Assembly: GCA_013398295.1 (NCBI GenBank)
Contig: VZSF01009021.1
Span: 62,001 to 126,000 of the forward strand
DNA length: 64,000 nucleotides
Direction of reading: 5' to 3'
DNA from: Chionis minor
Lineage: Eukaryota; Chordata; Aves; Charadriiformes; Chionididae
The notes under the pieces: model-generated
Database searches by the model: none
The model's input: the letters and a program-made list of their open reading frames with translations, nothing else
What the model was told of the DNA's origin: nothing
Translations under genes and position numbers: made by a program
In this document: one piece after another, positions 49,401-61,593 of the stretch
Layout: every line of letters begins with the position of its first letter
Position numbering within the stretch: the first letter of the stretch is position 1

Positions 49401-52400
49401 ACTGTTTCTCTTGGCCCAAAGTGGTGCAGCAATGTGGCAGCCTGTCACAAAGTTGAAGCTCAACCTGTCCCACCGGTGGCCAAACCATGGCCGATGTTCT
49501 TGCTGCGTTGTTGCCTGCAATAAACCTGCCTGTGGCGCTGAAGAGGGTGGCACACAGCTGCCCATCCCAGGAGGGTTTCAACGCTGGACATCCTGCACAG
49601 TTACAATAGTCAAGGAGGTAATTTTTACCCAAGGCACAAATGAGCTGTTGTGTTTGCCCTTGGCTTACTCCCAGATGGGGCAAGCTACACTTGACACTGT
49701 TCCTCAGCCTCCCTAATTCTCTCTTGCCAGCCAGTGTGTTGTACTTGAGAATAATCGGAGTCACTTTTTTTTATAAGTAGAGTAAGTTTTCCACAAGTCC
49801 TCTGCTTGTGGTTGAAGAAGGCATGCTGTGCGCACAGGTGTCCAAAAACTCACAGGTACCTCCTATGTAGCTCCTACCTCCTGTGTAGCGCCTTCCTGCT
49901 GCCCGAAGAAGGCAAGGATGGATTTAGCAGGTGAATAAGGAAGACTTTCCATCTGTTGGGTCTTATGCATCTTCTGACGAGGCCACTTTGCCAGGCTGTG
50001 CCAGAGGGCGGCTGTGCATGGCACAGGGTGCAATACCCCCCCCTCACCCCAGGCTCTGCAGCTCACTGGAGTGCTGGCACACCATGGAGCTGATGATCAA
50101 TGGCTCGGGAGGGCTCATGTCCCGTCCCCCTCATCCCGGAGTCTCCAGCCCTTTGCAGCAAACACCCAGGCCGGTGGAGAGCAGAGCTTCACCTGGCAAC
50201 GTTACAGGGTCCCGGCACCCAAAGGACATTTGGAAACTCAGTCCCTTTGCGGCAAGTCTGCCAAAATGGCATGGGGACAAATAGCAAAGGGCCCGTCTCT
50301 CCTGCCATGCTGGAGTTAGTCTGGTCCCTCTCTAGCTGGCTAATCCTGAGCCATGCTGTGGAGGACATGACCTGCAGGCCCCACTGCAGGGGTCTAGAGC
50401 AGCCACGTTTCTCAGTCCTGGCAGTCCCTTCCAGCCCCATGCTGGTATCAGTGGTGCAATTTTCAACATTGCATTCAAAGACCAAGCTTTTTGGCTTTTT
50501 TCTCCAGCAATTAACATTCTCAACGCTTTGATTCCTGGAGAAAGATGCGCATCTGTGCCACCTGGGGAAGGTACCTGTGAGGGTGCACATCTCTGCATCT
50601 AAGGCACAATCCCAAGACAGTCCAACAACCTGGAGCTGATTGACTAAACCGAGTATATTAGTAGCAGCCTAATGAACTGGCCTGTAAAGTCTTTAAAGTG
50701 GAAGATGGGCATGATACACCAGTCCCCTGTGTGAACCTTATCTTCTCTGTTTTGTGCAGGTTAATGAGCACAAGAATCCCTAGCCATCAAAAGCCCTATA
50801 TGGACTTTCCAATTTATCAGCGTTCTTTATTTTCACCACTTAGCCTTCAGGGAAGAAATCAGATAAACCGTGCCTAGGTGACATTTCATATACTGAGTAT
50901 TTTCTGTAAAGCAAAAAGTAAGCGTGTGGTGGTACTCACATATGTGTATGTGTGTAAAAGACAGCTATTATGTCATGTATGATCATCCTCATCATCATTT
51001 TCATTGTATAATACATCTGTATACTTTATACTCTGAGTGAAATGGAATACATTTTTTGCCTTATGGAAGAGAGAGCATGCGGCAGGCGAAGGACAAGGTA
51101 AAAGTGACTGAGTGCTTTTCAAGCTGATGTTTGTTCCTGAGAGGTAGCTTTCCAGGGCAGCAGAGATGTATTTGGAAGGTCAACAGAGTGGTCCCAAGCA
51201 TGGATGCACCAGGAGGAGCTTTCCTTGAGGTATTGCCAGTCGCAGCAGTCCTCTGCTTGTTCTGGACCGCGAGCAAAGGGGATGCTCAGTTTCGCAAGCC
51301 CTGTGCCTGAGCGCAGGATTGTTGCATCCGTGGATGCCACAGTGGAGCCATCAGGCAGAGCCTCAGCGCAATATGACATTGCATCTCCCACACGCCCACG
51401 CAGGAGCTCGGGAGATCTCATTTCAGGTCTGCAAGCTCTGACAGTGTCCCTTTCAGCACTATTGCAATTACACCTGTTACACCACCGCTCTTTATTCCCA
51501 CTTAATGTATTGTGGCACTCGCCGTGGTGTCGCAATGACGGCTGACAGATCCCCTGCCTTTGCAGATCCGCTCCTGTCGGGTTGCAGGTGCTTGCTAATC
51601 GGATAATGCTGTTGTTTCAGTTGCACTCACGTTTGTCTCTGCTAAATGACAAGCAGTAGCTTGTACTCTGCTTTCCGGCGCTTCCCTTTCAAGCTTCACA
51701 GTTGTACTTGCCATTTCACCTCCTGAGCGTATCAAAGTTGTTCTCGCCGCTTTGTGATACGGTGGCAGTTCAATCACGGGGAAGGATGCGCGGCGGCGGT
51801 CCCCGGCAGCGCCTGGCACCCGGCAGCCCTCATTAGCCTGTCACGGAGGCAGCCCTGAAATCGATGGGAAACAAAGGGCAGTCACCCGAAACCCGTCTCA
51901 GTTTGGTTTCTGCTGATTGATCTGCCAACACCACTGGGAGAAAACAAGTGACGCCGCATGCCAAATATTTGTGGGTCCACTCCCTTCATCCCAGGAGCAC
52001 TTTTAGTTAGGAGCCAGGGAGGTAAATGCAGGAAGAGAGGAGCCCCCTCTCTCTGGCAGCGGTTGTTTCTGTAAATCTCACTCTTACTAATGAGCCTGGA
52101 TGTAAACGAGGTGCTGCTGAAACACAGAGCTAGACACCGATTATCACGGGGGACTCAACATGGAGATTTCAGCACCAAAACCGCAGGTTTAAAAAAAAGA
52201 TTTCTCATTACATAGTCATGACCACAGGCACGAGACCAGGGCTTTACAGATTCCTCCTGTTAAACAAGCTTGTTCGCCAGCGTCTGATGCCCAGAGCAGC
52301 TCCAGCCTCTCCCAGGAGGAGCTCTGCCCATCGCACCGCACAGCCAGGGCTCCTTAAGGGCTCTCGCTGCAGGACCTGACCTTTCACGCTGCTCAGATGC

Positions 52401-55400
52401 TTGGGAGAAGACGGCCTGATTGAGGAAGGGTGCAATTAATAGATCGCCCTCCTGCTTGAGATCAGAGCAACTAATCTTGCTAACAATGCAATTTCCCACT
52501 TTGTCACAGATAAAGGACATCTCATTTAGCACAAGTTGGAAAAGCCTGCGTGGTGCGAGGCTCCGTCTCTGCGCACAGAGGTAATCGCCAGTGAAGCGTT
52601 AAGGCCAGCAGCAAATCTGAAGCGACTGTGTTTCCTAGGGGGTTATTGTGCGGCACCAAGTTTCCAGCTGATTTTCAGAGCGCCTCGAACACGGAGCTGG
52701 GAAGAGGCTCCAGAACACGGCCAGACTAAAGCACGGTGGCGTTGGAGGGCTGCTTGCTGTACAAGTTTACTTTGCTTACTTTAGAACTCTTACTTACTAC
52801 AGATCAGCTGCCAGGATTAAAGGATTAAATATAGGGAACGTGGAAGGGTAGTGTGGAAAAAAGTTCAGATAAAGGCCTGCCTCTCACTAGGAAAATGGGG
52901 AACAGCACAGTCAGTGGCACTTTTTGTTGGTTTTAGTGGTGTTTGGAGCTGCAAGGCTAAGAGTGAGGATGAGAAGGGAAGAATGTGACTTCAGAGATGA
53001 CACATTTACATAAATGATCGACCAAAGACTGATGTTCTGCATATGAATTCAGAACAAAAAAAAAAAATCCTACATATTTAAAACAGACTTAAAAGAAATA
53101 ATTAGCCTTGTTAATCTGTCATATTAAAGAAACTCCATAACTCCAAACTAACAAGCTCTCGACACATCTTCATTTAGTACCCTACAGGCGTGCAGAATGT
53201 CTCCTTCTTGGGCTATAGAAAATAAAGATACATGGCAGCCTCTGCATGGGTGCAAAGATCACACTGGGCAAAGCATCATGCCCGCAACAGAAATGAACAA
53301 ACACAACTGTAACGTGACGTCTAGAAAGTGTCAAAGAGCATGTGGCTGGAAATGCCAGAGTAAAGCAGATGGACGAAAAGCACACCCAAAACCCAAGGGA
53401 AAGGGGGAAACCTTTTCTACAAGGAGTGATTAGAAGACAGACTGGAGGCATACTTTGAAGAGCTTCCAATTAGAAACACTCACAAGCAGATCAGGGTGGG
53501 AAAAGCTAGGAGGTGAAGGTAGAACGTGAAGGATCTTTACAGGAAAAATAGGAGCAAGTTCAAGTGCAGTGAGAAGACAATACGCCATCTTTTAAGGTTC
53601 TCACTGGTGAAAACGTATAGCGATGGACATAGCTAACCATGGGCACACAAGCAAGCATGGGACCATAAAACTCAGGAAATTTAATAGGAAGATTAAAACT
53701 TGCGATGTCAGACTTTCCAATGAGGGACTTCTCTAGAATGGATACCTGTCGCTAAACCTACTAAAGTCAATGAACTTGACAAAGAAAAGCAGTAGGTCAT
53801 GAGACTGCGTGTAGCTGAGCTGTTAGGCCCAAGACCAAGAGGGTGCACATCACCAAAAGCTACAACAATAACTAGCAAAAAGCCTTCCCAGGAGCAAGGG
53901 GACTAACTGTATGCTTATGAAAGGCACCGGACTGTCACGCAGCAACATAAAGGTATGTCATGGAAAAGACAAGCCCTAGTCTTGTTACCACCTGCAATGT
54001 TTCACAAACCTGAAATTAAGGGATTAAAAGAAGCATTGCAGAAGATGAGGGCAGATAGCATAGCTTGTAGCATATGAAACAAGAGAAGGCTTCATAACAG
54101 CAGAGGAGAAGAAGGGGGACAGGACAGGACAGGTACCAGGTCTTGCTTTGACCCTTGGGCAAGATCATGGACAGCAGGAAGAGACCCAATTCTTCCACAA
54201 ATCAGCTAATTTGGCAGGATTTTATCACGCTCCAAGACAGAGCTGCAGCTGGGTGTGGAGGTGAAGGCATCAGCCCTGGAGAGCTCACAGCCCTCCTGCG
54301 CAGGGACGGGGACCCCTATAAGTTGCTGTAGCTCGATGCAGTCCTGCTGGAGGCTCCAGCATGCACAACAGGCACCACAGCTGAGACTGAGTCTTGAAAT
54401 AACCTTCCGGAGTGCTTTGAGAGCCAAAAACACTTCACAGCGTTATTGTAGGCTCAAGAGAGTCTTGCAGGAATGAAAGCACCCATTGATGATGTGCCAT
54501 GCGGGGGCAGGCAGTGATCAGAATCCCAAATCAAGGAGGACATGGAAGCAGCCAAGAAGATACAACCCAAACCTCAGCAGAGCCAGATGGCAATCCCAGA
54601 CAATTTAATTATGTCTGGAGAAACCAACCACAAAGGCAGTAAAACCTGCTGATTATAAGCAACAGTGAACAAGCTGAGAATGAAAGGGGTAAACAGGGAA
54701 ATTTACAAATTCCAAAGGAGGTTGAAGTAGGTCAGTGTGTTCACACCCAGCGATGCAACTCAAACCACTTACTAAAGAAACTGCATTGCTCAGATACAGA
54801 GTAAGTATGACAGCTAGAGCAGTGAACACAGAGGAAGGGAGAGAGCAAGGATCTGAAGCGCTTAACAGCATTACCATTCAGTATTTTCTCCTTCCCCTTC
54901 AACCACTACAATCAGGCTCATGCTATAGGCCACAATGCAGTTGTAAATAAATAATAGGACTTTGCCAAGCTATGGCAATGACTGTAAAATGTTCCGTGGT
55001 CTCTGGTTCTCACCTTCACAAGTGTCTATTTCATTAGGATGCCCGTATTTATACTCTGAAACTACAATCCATCAAACAGTGTGACATTTGTTGACGTGCA
55101 GCACAGACTTAACACGCTTGGCGAAGCTGAGACAATGATCAAGTGTCTCTGCTTTTGGAGAGCTGCTAAACTGAAAAAAAAAAGCCAATGAAAAAGCCAG
55201 ATGTCTACATGGAGAGCTAGAGAAAGGAGCAGTGGTGTATCACCCCAGAAATACAGGCTGTAGTCTGCAGTGAGCTTTGCAGGTGGCACAAGAAGAACAG
55301 TATGGAAACAAGTATGGAACAAGACACAGTATGGAAAGACGTGCTAGGTCACAGGTCACTGTGCAGTTTTTTGATGGTCATCCCCTTGCTCCGTAGCATC

Positions 55401-57408
55401 GTGGTAGAAATTTCTCCTAAACTACTGTATTGCCACAGAAAAGGAAAAGGTAGGGAGTATCACCCTGGCAGGTAACCATGAGTGACTTTGGAAGTAGGTT
55501 GAAAGTTTGAAAGAAGAATGATGTCACTTCAAAATAGCAGCCAGCGTGCCACCCAGTGTCAGTGTGTTCAGCTTGATGAGAGACAGTCAAATGATTTGGA
55601 GAAAGCAGAAGCCTCCCATGTGAACACCATAAAGCCTAGCGTGCTGTATCTCCTGCAAAAAAGGGAGAGCAGGGAAAGGAACACAGCCAAAGAGGAAATA
55701 CTGTAACCAGCAACAAACCCTCAAAGTAAAGGATGGAGTAATCAATCCCCCTACACATTCCCAACATGAACATTCTGTCATTTAGGGAGTATCCATGGAA
55801 AGCGTGGACACGGTATTTCCCACGAAGCCAAAAAGGAAAGTGAGCAAGGGGGAGTGTGGGAAAGTGCTTTGCAATGACTCCACACGCTGACGTTGAAATG
55901 GAGAGAAAACAGCCTGAAGTCCAGGGATGGACAGTGAGAAGGACCTCTGTGTCCACCCTGAAAGGCAGTCAAGTGGGGACTCTTCACCCCGAGGCAGCTG
56001 ACTGAGGGGCTCAGGTCAGCGGTGTTAAATCCCTGCTGCTCCTCACAGCATCCCAATACCACGAGCAATGCTCATGCCCAAGTACCCTAGAAATGCTCCC
56101 AAGTAAATAATTCATACCTCAAGCATAGGAGAGCTATGGACCTAACTAAACTATTTACAGACTTTTAATGTAAGGCTGTGACTCCTGGATACCCACGGCT
56201 TTTTCAGGTCCAGTCTGCTCTGGGTGATTCATAGCTGGGATTTTATCACAGCCTGACTATCACCATCCTTTCGAACTACCAAAATCTGACTTCTGAAAGG
56301 GCCTCCATCTGTCTCCCATCATACTTTAATTTACTAAGTTGTGCCATATCCCCATCTGGCAATTGGCTGGAGTTTTGTTTTGTTTTGTTCTGTTTTGTTT
56401 TGTTTTCTTTCCTTGAGTTATTCAAGGAGACACAGAGCTGGCTGAGTACATTAGATCATTATATGGCTCTTAAAGTAGTTGCTGGATTTATTTGAATAGG
56501 GATTAGCAAGATTAAGAATGTTTTCTTTAAATGAACATAGTAGCCTACAATTTTCAAATGGTCATTTTGTACATTATATCAATTACATCAAGCTAAAGGA
56601 CTTTGAAATTTTTTACTACAGTACAAAGAAAACAGTTAAGTATTGCTGCTGCAAAAACCAACAGTTTTGGAATTTTGTTCAAGACCATGAAGAAACAGAT
56701 GCACAAATCCCACTGAAATTCAATGAAAATTGACTCCTCATCCCTGTAAGTTGCTTTGGAAAGCTCATTAATAGAACTTCCAGAAGCAGCTTTATACACA
56801 ATTAGTACTTCCTATCAAACATTCTTCATACAACTTCACATATTGTTATTTTGGGGAAAAAAAACACAAAAATTTGAAAGGGCACTCCTGACACAGTGTT
56901 ATTGACATGGAAAAGTGCTCCAGCCCTTCTAAAAAGTGTTTCAGCCCTTCCTTTATCTGTCTGTATCTCTCTCAAGTCCTACACCTCAGTTTAGCTATCT
57001 GTGCTGCTTGCATCAAAACAGTACAGAAGGAAACCTCAGTCTAGTTTACCCTTCATTCATCTTAATTCCACCTCCAGCTGCATCCATTATTTTATCTTAT
57101 GCCCTTGCAAAAAATAACCGAGCTTCTGCAGCTCTAAGAAGCTTTAAAGAAGCCATCTAAGTTTCCTTTATCAGAGGGGAATATTTGGCTGGAGAGCTGG
57201 CTAGTCAAGATCCCATGCACATTGCTCCATCAGCTTCACACTCAGCACATCACAGCCAGCGTAACACCAGCATCTGGTGTAGACCTACTGTATCTGAGGT
57301 TGCTCCAGCATCTCCTAGCTGTCCTTGTGTCTAACTCAGGGAGATGGATGTGGGTTATGTCATTAACATGCTTTCTTACGAACCCAAGGAAAGATACTCC
57401 TTTCTTCA
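46429..57408. other. Intergenic DNA, no gene recognised
   Basis: About 11 kb. The longest frame (49054-49764, minus, 236 codons) has no domain that I recognise. An AT-rich stretch lies at 47880-48080. The stretch 53440-54700 is notably purine-rich on the + strand without any named repeat. A (TTTTG)n tract lies at 56372-56407. A possible regulatory block lies at 52425-52535. Confidence 0.55.
56372..56407. repeat. (TTTTG)n microsatellite
   Basis: About seven TTTTG units, with one TTCTG variant, in intergenic DNA. Confidence 0.85.
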
Positions 57409-57760
57409 CAGAATCACAGAATCATCAGGGTTGGAAGGTACCTCTGGAGATGACAGAATCACAGAATGTGAAGGGTTGGAAGGGACCTCTAGAGATCATC
57501 TGGTCCAACCCCCCTGCTAGAGCAGGTCCGCCTACAGCAGGCTGCACAGGATGGCGTCCAGGCGGGTTTTGAATGTCTCCAGAGTCGGGGACTCCACCAC
57601 CTCTCTGGGCAGCCTGTTCCAGTGCTCTGCCATCCTCAGAGTAAAGAAGTTCCTCCTCGTGTTCAGATGGAATTGCCTATGTTCAGGTTTGTCCCCGTTA
57701 CCCTTTGTCCTATCACTGGGCACCGCTGGAAAAAGACTGGTCCCATCCTCCCTCCCTCTA
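57409..57760 (-). mobile_element. CR1 LINE fragment with doubled 3' terminus
   Basis: On the + strand, two copies of the CR1 3' terminus stand in tandem (57409-57451 and 57454-57496, 6 differences in 43). The second continues into tggtccaaccccc and the reverse complement of the ORF2 C-terminal region. The minus-strand frame ends with [18 protein letters not shown] and then the natural stop after CSLL at 57532. It is uninterrupted through the CR1 part, which suggests a fairly young copy. Similarity ends at about 57760; the rest of that open frame (to 57885) is not CR1. Confidence 0.9.
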
Positions 57761-60700
57761 GCACTTGCAGAGTTCACCCAGGTGTTGACCCCCCAAGCCC
57801 AGTACACTTTGCTGTTTATGCTCATCCACCAGGCGTTAGCTGTGCCCGCCATCGACCCCCTGACACAGACCAGGTCAGGGAGCAAGCGCTGACCTCGCGC
57901 AGCCCCCTTCTACACCTGCTGGCACGCCGGTAAGCTAACGCAGCCGCCAGCGCCTCATTTCTGCAGTGCCATTATCTGTGTGTTTGCAGACAAGGCCTAA
58001 GCTGGGCTCTAGGAAAAGAATGCTTAATTATTTGCCGCCTGCCTCCTGCACAAGGTTCTGCATGAAAACCACAGGATTTTCTTCTTCTTGCTGGAGGGAA
58101 CGGGACGGGGGAAAATGAAGTGCTTAGAAACCCTTTTCTTTCCCGATCATGCTGTGTCTGTCCAAATTATTTAGTCATTCTCTGTGCGCGCTCACTGGGA
58201 GAATAACAGTAACAATAACAACAATAATAATAATAATAATGTCTTAATGAAATACTGTAAAGGGAAACTAATTAGTAAGTGTTACAGTACCCTTTCTGCG
58301 TGTTCACTAAACGGCAGAGGAAGCACTCACGTCTGTATGCTGGGGGCAGGTGAGTCATGAGAGCTCAGCCTCCTCTCAACATATAACTACCACCAACTTT
58401 AGAATCTGTAAGGAGTAAAATATAAAGCATTCCACAATTTTTTTTCTCTCTCTCTCTCCTTGTATAAAGATATCTTCATAGACGCAGAGACTTCATAGCT
58501 AATATTTCCGTAAGAACACAAACAAATATAACCCATCCTGCCCCAAAACTTAAACTGAATTGCTGTTCAGCGGCACTACTTTCAAAGGCTTTTCAACAGC
58601 CTCTTCTCTGCCTTTGAACATATCTTTGGTACTCAAGCCCTTGGAAGAGAAGCACTTACAAATTTGGGTCTGAGGCATTATTTGGCGCGTGCTCTGTATC
58701 TTTTAGGATCTGTGCGATCGCACATCACTGCACATCTCATAAAACAGGCTCGGCTGGGCTTATGCATTCACAGCACAACTCCCATCCGAACTCAGCTCCT
58801 TGTACTGACGGGAGATTGGCTTTGGGGTGTCTTATCTACAATAATGCTCACAGTTTGCCTAATCTAGCCAAGAAGAGATTGAATAAGACGTCTATCATTT
58901 AAGTCCTGGCTTCCCTGCTTTCATATGAAAGAAACCCTGACATTTTACATCAGAACAGGAATCTATCTGAATGTCTTTGTCTAAAATTTCCTCTCCCTCC
59001 ACTGACGTGCAGTGTGTTGCAGTCCGTGTGACTGTCTTTGTCCTGTCGAAGGAGGGACTGGGCTTCAGCAACGCTGCAAAAATGTAATGGATCTTGAGAA
59101 AATTACTGTAAAAGAGGAAAAAAGAAGATTGAAAAGCACTCTGAGATGTAAGCTGTTATGCAAAAGGCCTGCTGTTATTCTTATTACTTTATTAATCATT
59201 ATTGTTGATAATGATGAAAATGCTTGCCTAGCTTCAAAAAGGTCACCCTTTCTGCTGTGGTTCAATCCCATTTTGAAGACTGAAGTCTTCAACCCTCAAC
59301 TCTGTGTTGATTAACTTTGAGCTTGCTAAGGAAGCAAGACTAATTCAATCCATTGGTTGATTTTCAGTCCTGGTAACCTCAACAGTTTTTAAACTCACCA
59401 GCCAATTTAACCAAATGTGGCAGAGGGCCAAAGATGCCCAAGATAGAAATTTCCTGTGGGCTGCATGAAAGCAGAAAGGTGGACGGAAAAGAACCCATTA
59501 ACGTTCCCAGCTGAGGCAAAAGGCACAGTGTGAGCATAACTGCTATTACGCAGTACAAAGTCCTCTTAGGTGCTCAACCTTAAGCCGTGAATCTGTAGAA
59601 AACCAGGTCTCACTGGATCTTGTCTTCAAACACTTCTTTGTTATTCTCTCTTGATAGCAAACCCAATAACCTCCAAAGTAAAGATTTGAATTGTAGATGA
59701 CAATATAGCCTGTGCTAGCATGTAAAATTAAACCTTGGTATTACTCATAGCTCACCAAGCCTACAGGGTGTGGTATGGCTTTACTTGAAAGCTGCCAAGT
59801 TTTCCTCACAGTGGTATGGCTGTTGCCCTGTTTTTCTGTGCAGGGGCAAAGGTGTTCTGAATACAGCTCGTTCATTTATTATCGTTGCCTTCACTCTTTC
59901 TGACTGCCTCTCAGTCCCCAGCTCAGCTCAGTTTCTTTTTGCTTTTCCTCGTCACCATCTACTTTTTCACATGCTTGGCACATGGTTTGTTCTTACCCTT
60001 TACCCAAGCAATGCCAACTTAGCCCTGTGACAAGTTCTTGTGCCTGTGAAGACGTATATGTGGATCCAACTGCAGAAGGACGTTTGACATAACAAAACCA
60101 GAAATTATTTTTAAAGCTCCTCTGGAAATTGATTACCAACAAAGAGATTTTTTTCTCTCAGGGAATGGTATTCAAAGTCCAAATCTGTCCCTTTTTTCCC
60201 CCTGTTAGCTACAGTTCATGAAGCACGAGACTTCTTAGTTCTACGTGCTGGGAACTGATTGTGGGGGAGCCAAACTCACTTATCTCTGCCCTCTCCATTT
60301 CAGAGGTGACTAGAATTTGCTGAAATTAAACCTAAAACTAAAAGGTTCAGCAAATATTCATTTATATTTTGTGGGAAATTAGGTTGGACTGCATTGCGGG
60401 CATTTTTTCATATCTAGTTATAGTCTTAAAAATGTCACAGCCCCAAAGTTTGTAGACACAGCACACTCTAAATGAACAGGGGAGAATGATTTTAGAAAGT
60501 AAATCATAAATTCGCACAGATGAGTAACCCCTGTGTGTCTTGACTGAAAGGCTTAGTACAGTGTTTCTGTGCTTACAGTCAAACAGCTAAAACCCCTTTG
60601 GCTCCAGGGCTCCCCTAATAAACATCTCGCACATTCTTTAAGGATGCCCTACATTTCCTGAAACTATTCACCAAAGAATTTAGAAGAATGCATAAACGTG

Positions 60701-61198
60701 AGAAAATCGTGACATACTCATGGAGGATCACCAGAGGAGGGGGAGGGCCCGCAGAATTGATCATGTTCATTCCTCACTGTGACTGAAAGCGATTCCCCTG
60801 GCCCTGCTCCCAAGCCTCCCCGCGTAAATCGCGTCCCTCACAACCCGAAGGAGCCGCATTTGCTAAACATGTCGAGTGGCAGCAGCAGCACTTGGCTAAT
60901 GGCTTCGGCTCTGTCACAGTTTCAGCCCTAAATCAGGAGATGCGAATGATGCTAAATATCTACTTTTAGGCAACGGCTAATTGGCAAGGGAAGGGTTTCA
61001 CAGGCAGCTCGTGCGGCCACCGGCGTTTTATCCCCTTCCCATTGCTATCGACAACACAAAATACCGCCTCTTTGAGCCAGGGTTATCCAGCCATTACGGC
61101 ACGTAAAATATTGATGCGAATTAATGTAAAAAAAAAAAAAAAGCTAAAAAAAAAAAGAAAAAGCTGAAGTTCCTGTAATTCTAGCTGAGCCATAAAAC
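57761..61198. other. Intergenic DNA, no gene recognised
   Basis: About 3.4 kb. It contains an (AAT)n run at 58220-58240, a (TC)n run at 58446-58458, and two A-runs at 61128-61142 and 61146-61161. A possible regulatory block lies at 60860-60990. Frames here are short and without family resemblance. Confidence 0.6.
58220..58240. repeat. (AAT)n microsatellite
   Basis: About six or seven AAT units preceded by AAC-type variants (from about 58204). Confidence 0.85.
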
Positions 61199-61510
61199 TA
61201 GGTTTCTTCGGGAGCTTGGCCATGCGGGAGCGGGAAGCGCGGAGATGGGCTCCTGCAATCTGGACCCGCGGCACTAGATGGCAAAACAGCGTCAGTTTTG
61301 GCAGCCCAGCCCGGGCTGCCGCTGCCGGCCCCCAGAGGCCCCCCAAAAGGAGGTGGCTGTGGGTACAGCCCGCCCGCGGGCACCCCGCGGAGGGATGGAA
61401 GGGGGGGCTCTGCACCCCCTGCCCTCCCTGCCGCCGTCGATCCACAGGGATAGCCCGCGATGGCGGAGATCGCGGCTTAAAGATGGGATGCGGCTCTGAA
61501 ATACCGTAGG
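61199..61510. promoter_or_regulatory. Small CpG island, possible promoter
   Basis: About 310 bp with roughly two-thirds G+C by eye and close to 30 CpG sites by hand count, giving an observed/expected ratio well above 0.6. Such islands in birds often mark promoters. No coding gene is recognisable beside it, and TSPAN7 ends about 22 kb upstream. An unannotated non-coding transcript, an enhancer or a chance GC-rich patch are all possible. Confidence 0.4.
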
Positions 61511-61562
61511 TGAGGAGAGACCATAAAGGCCCACATGGATGCGTAGCTGCCTGCTTCTCTTC

Positions 61563-61563
<1 letters not shown>

Positions 61564-61593
<30 letters not shown>
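61564..61593. repeat. (TGC)10 / (CAG)10 trinucleotide repeat
   Basis: Ten perfect TGC units on the + strand, CAG on the minus strand. On the minus strand an ATG directly precedes the CAG run, so a frame starts Met-Gln10, but no coding evidence supports its use. Confidence 0.95.

Noticed and set aside
49054..49764. 236-codon open frame on the minus strand
   Set aside because: No family resemblance, overlapped by similar frames on the other strand, and no promoter or poly(A) context seen.
57532..57885. 117-codon minus frame
   Set aside because: The C-terminal part is the CR1 ORF2 end, and the N-terminal part is flanking DNA read in the same frame by chance. Listed as a mobile element instead.
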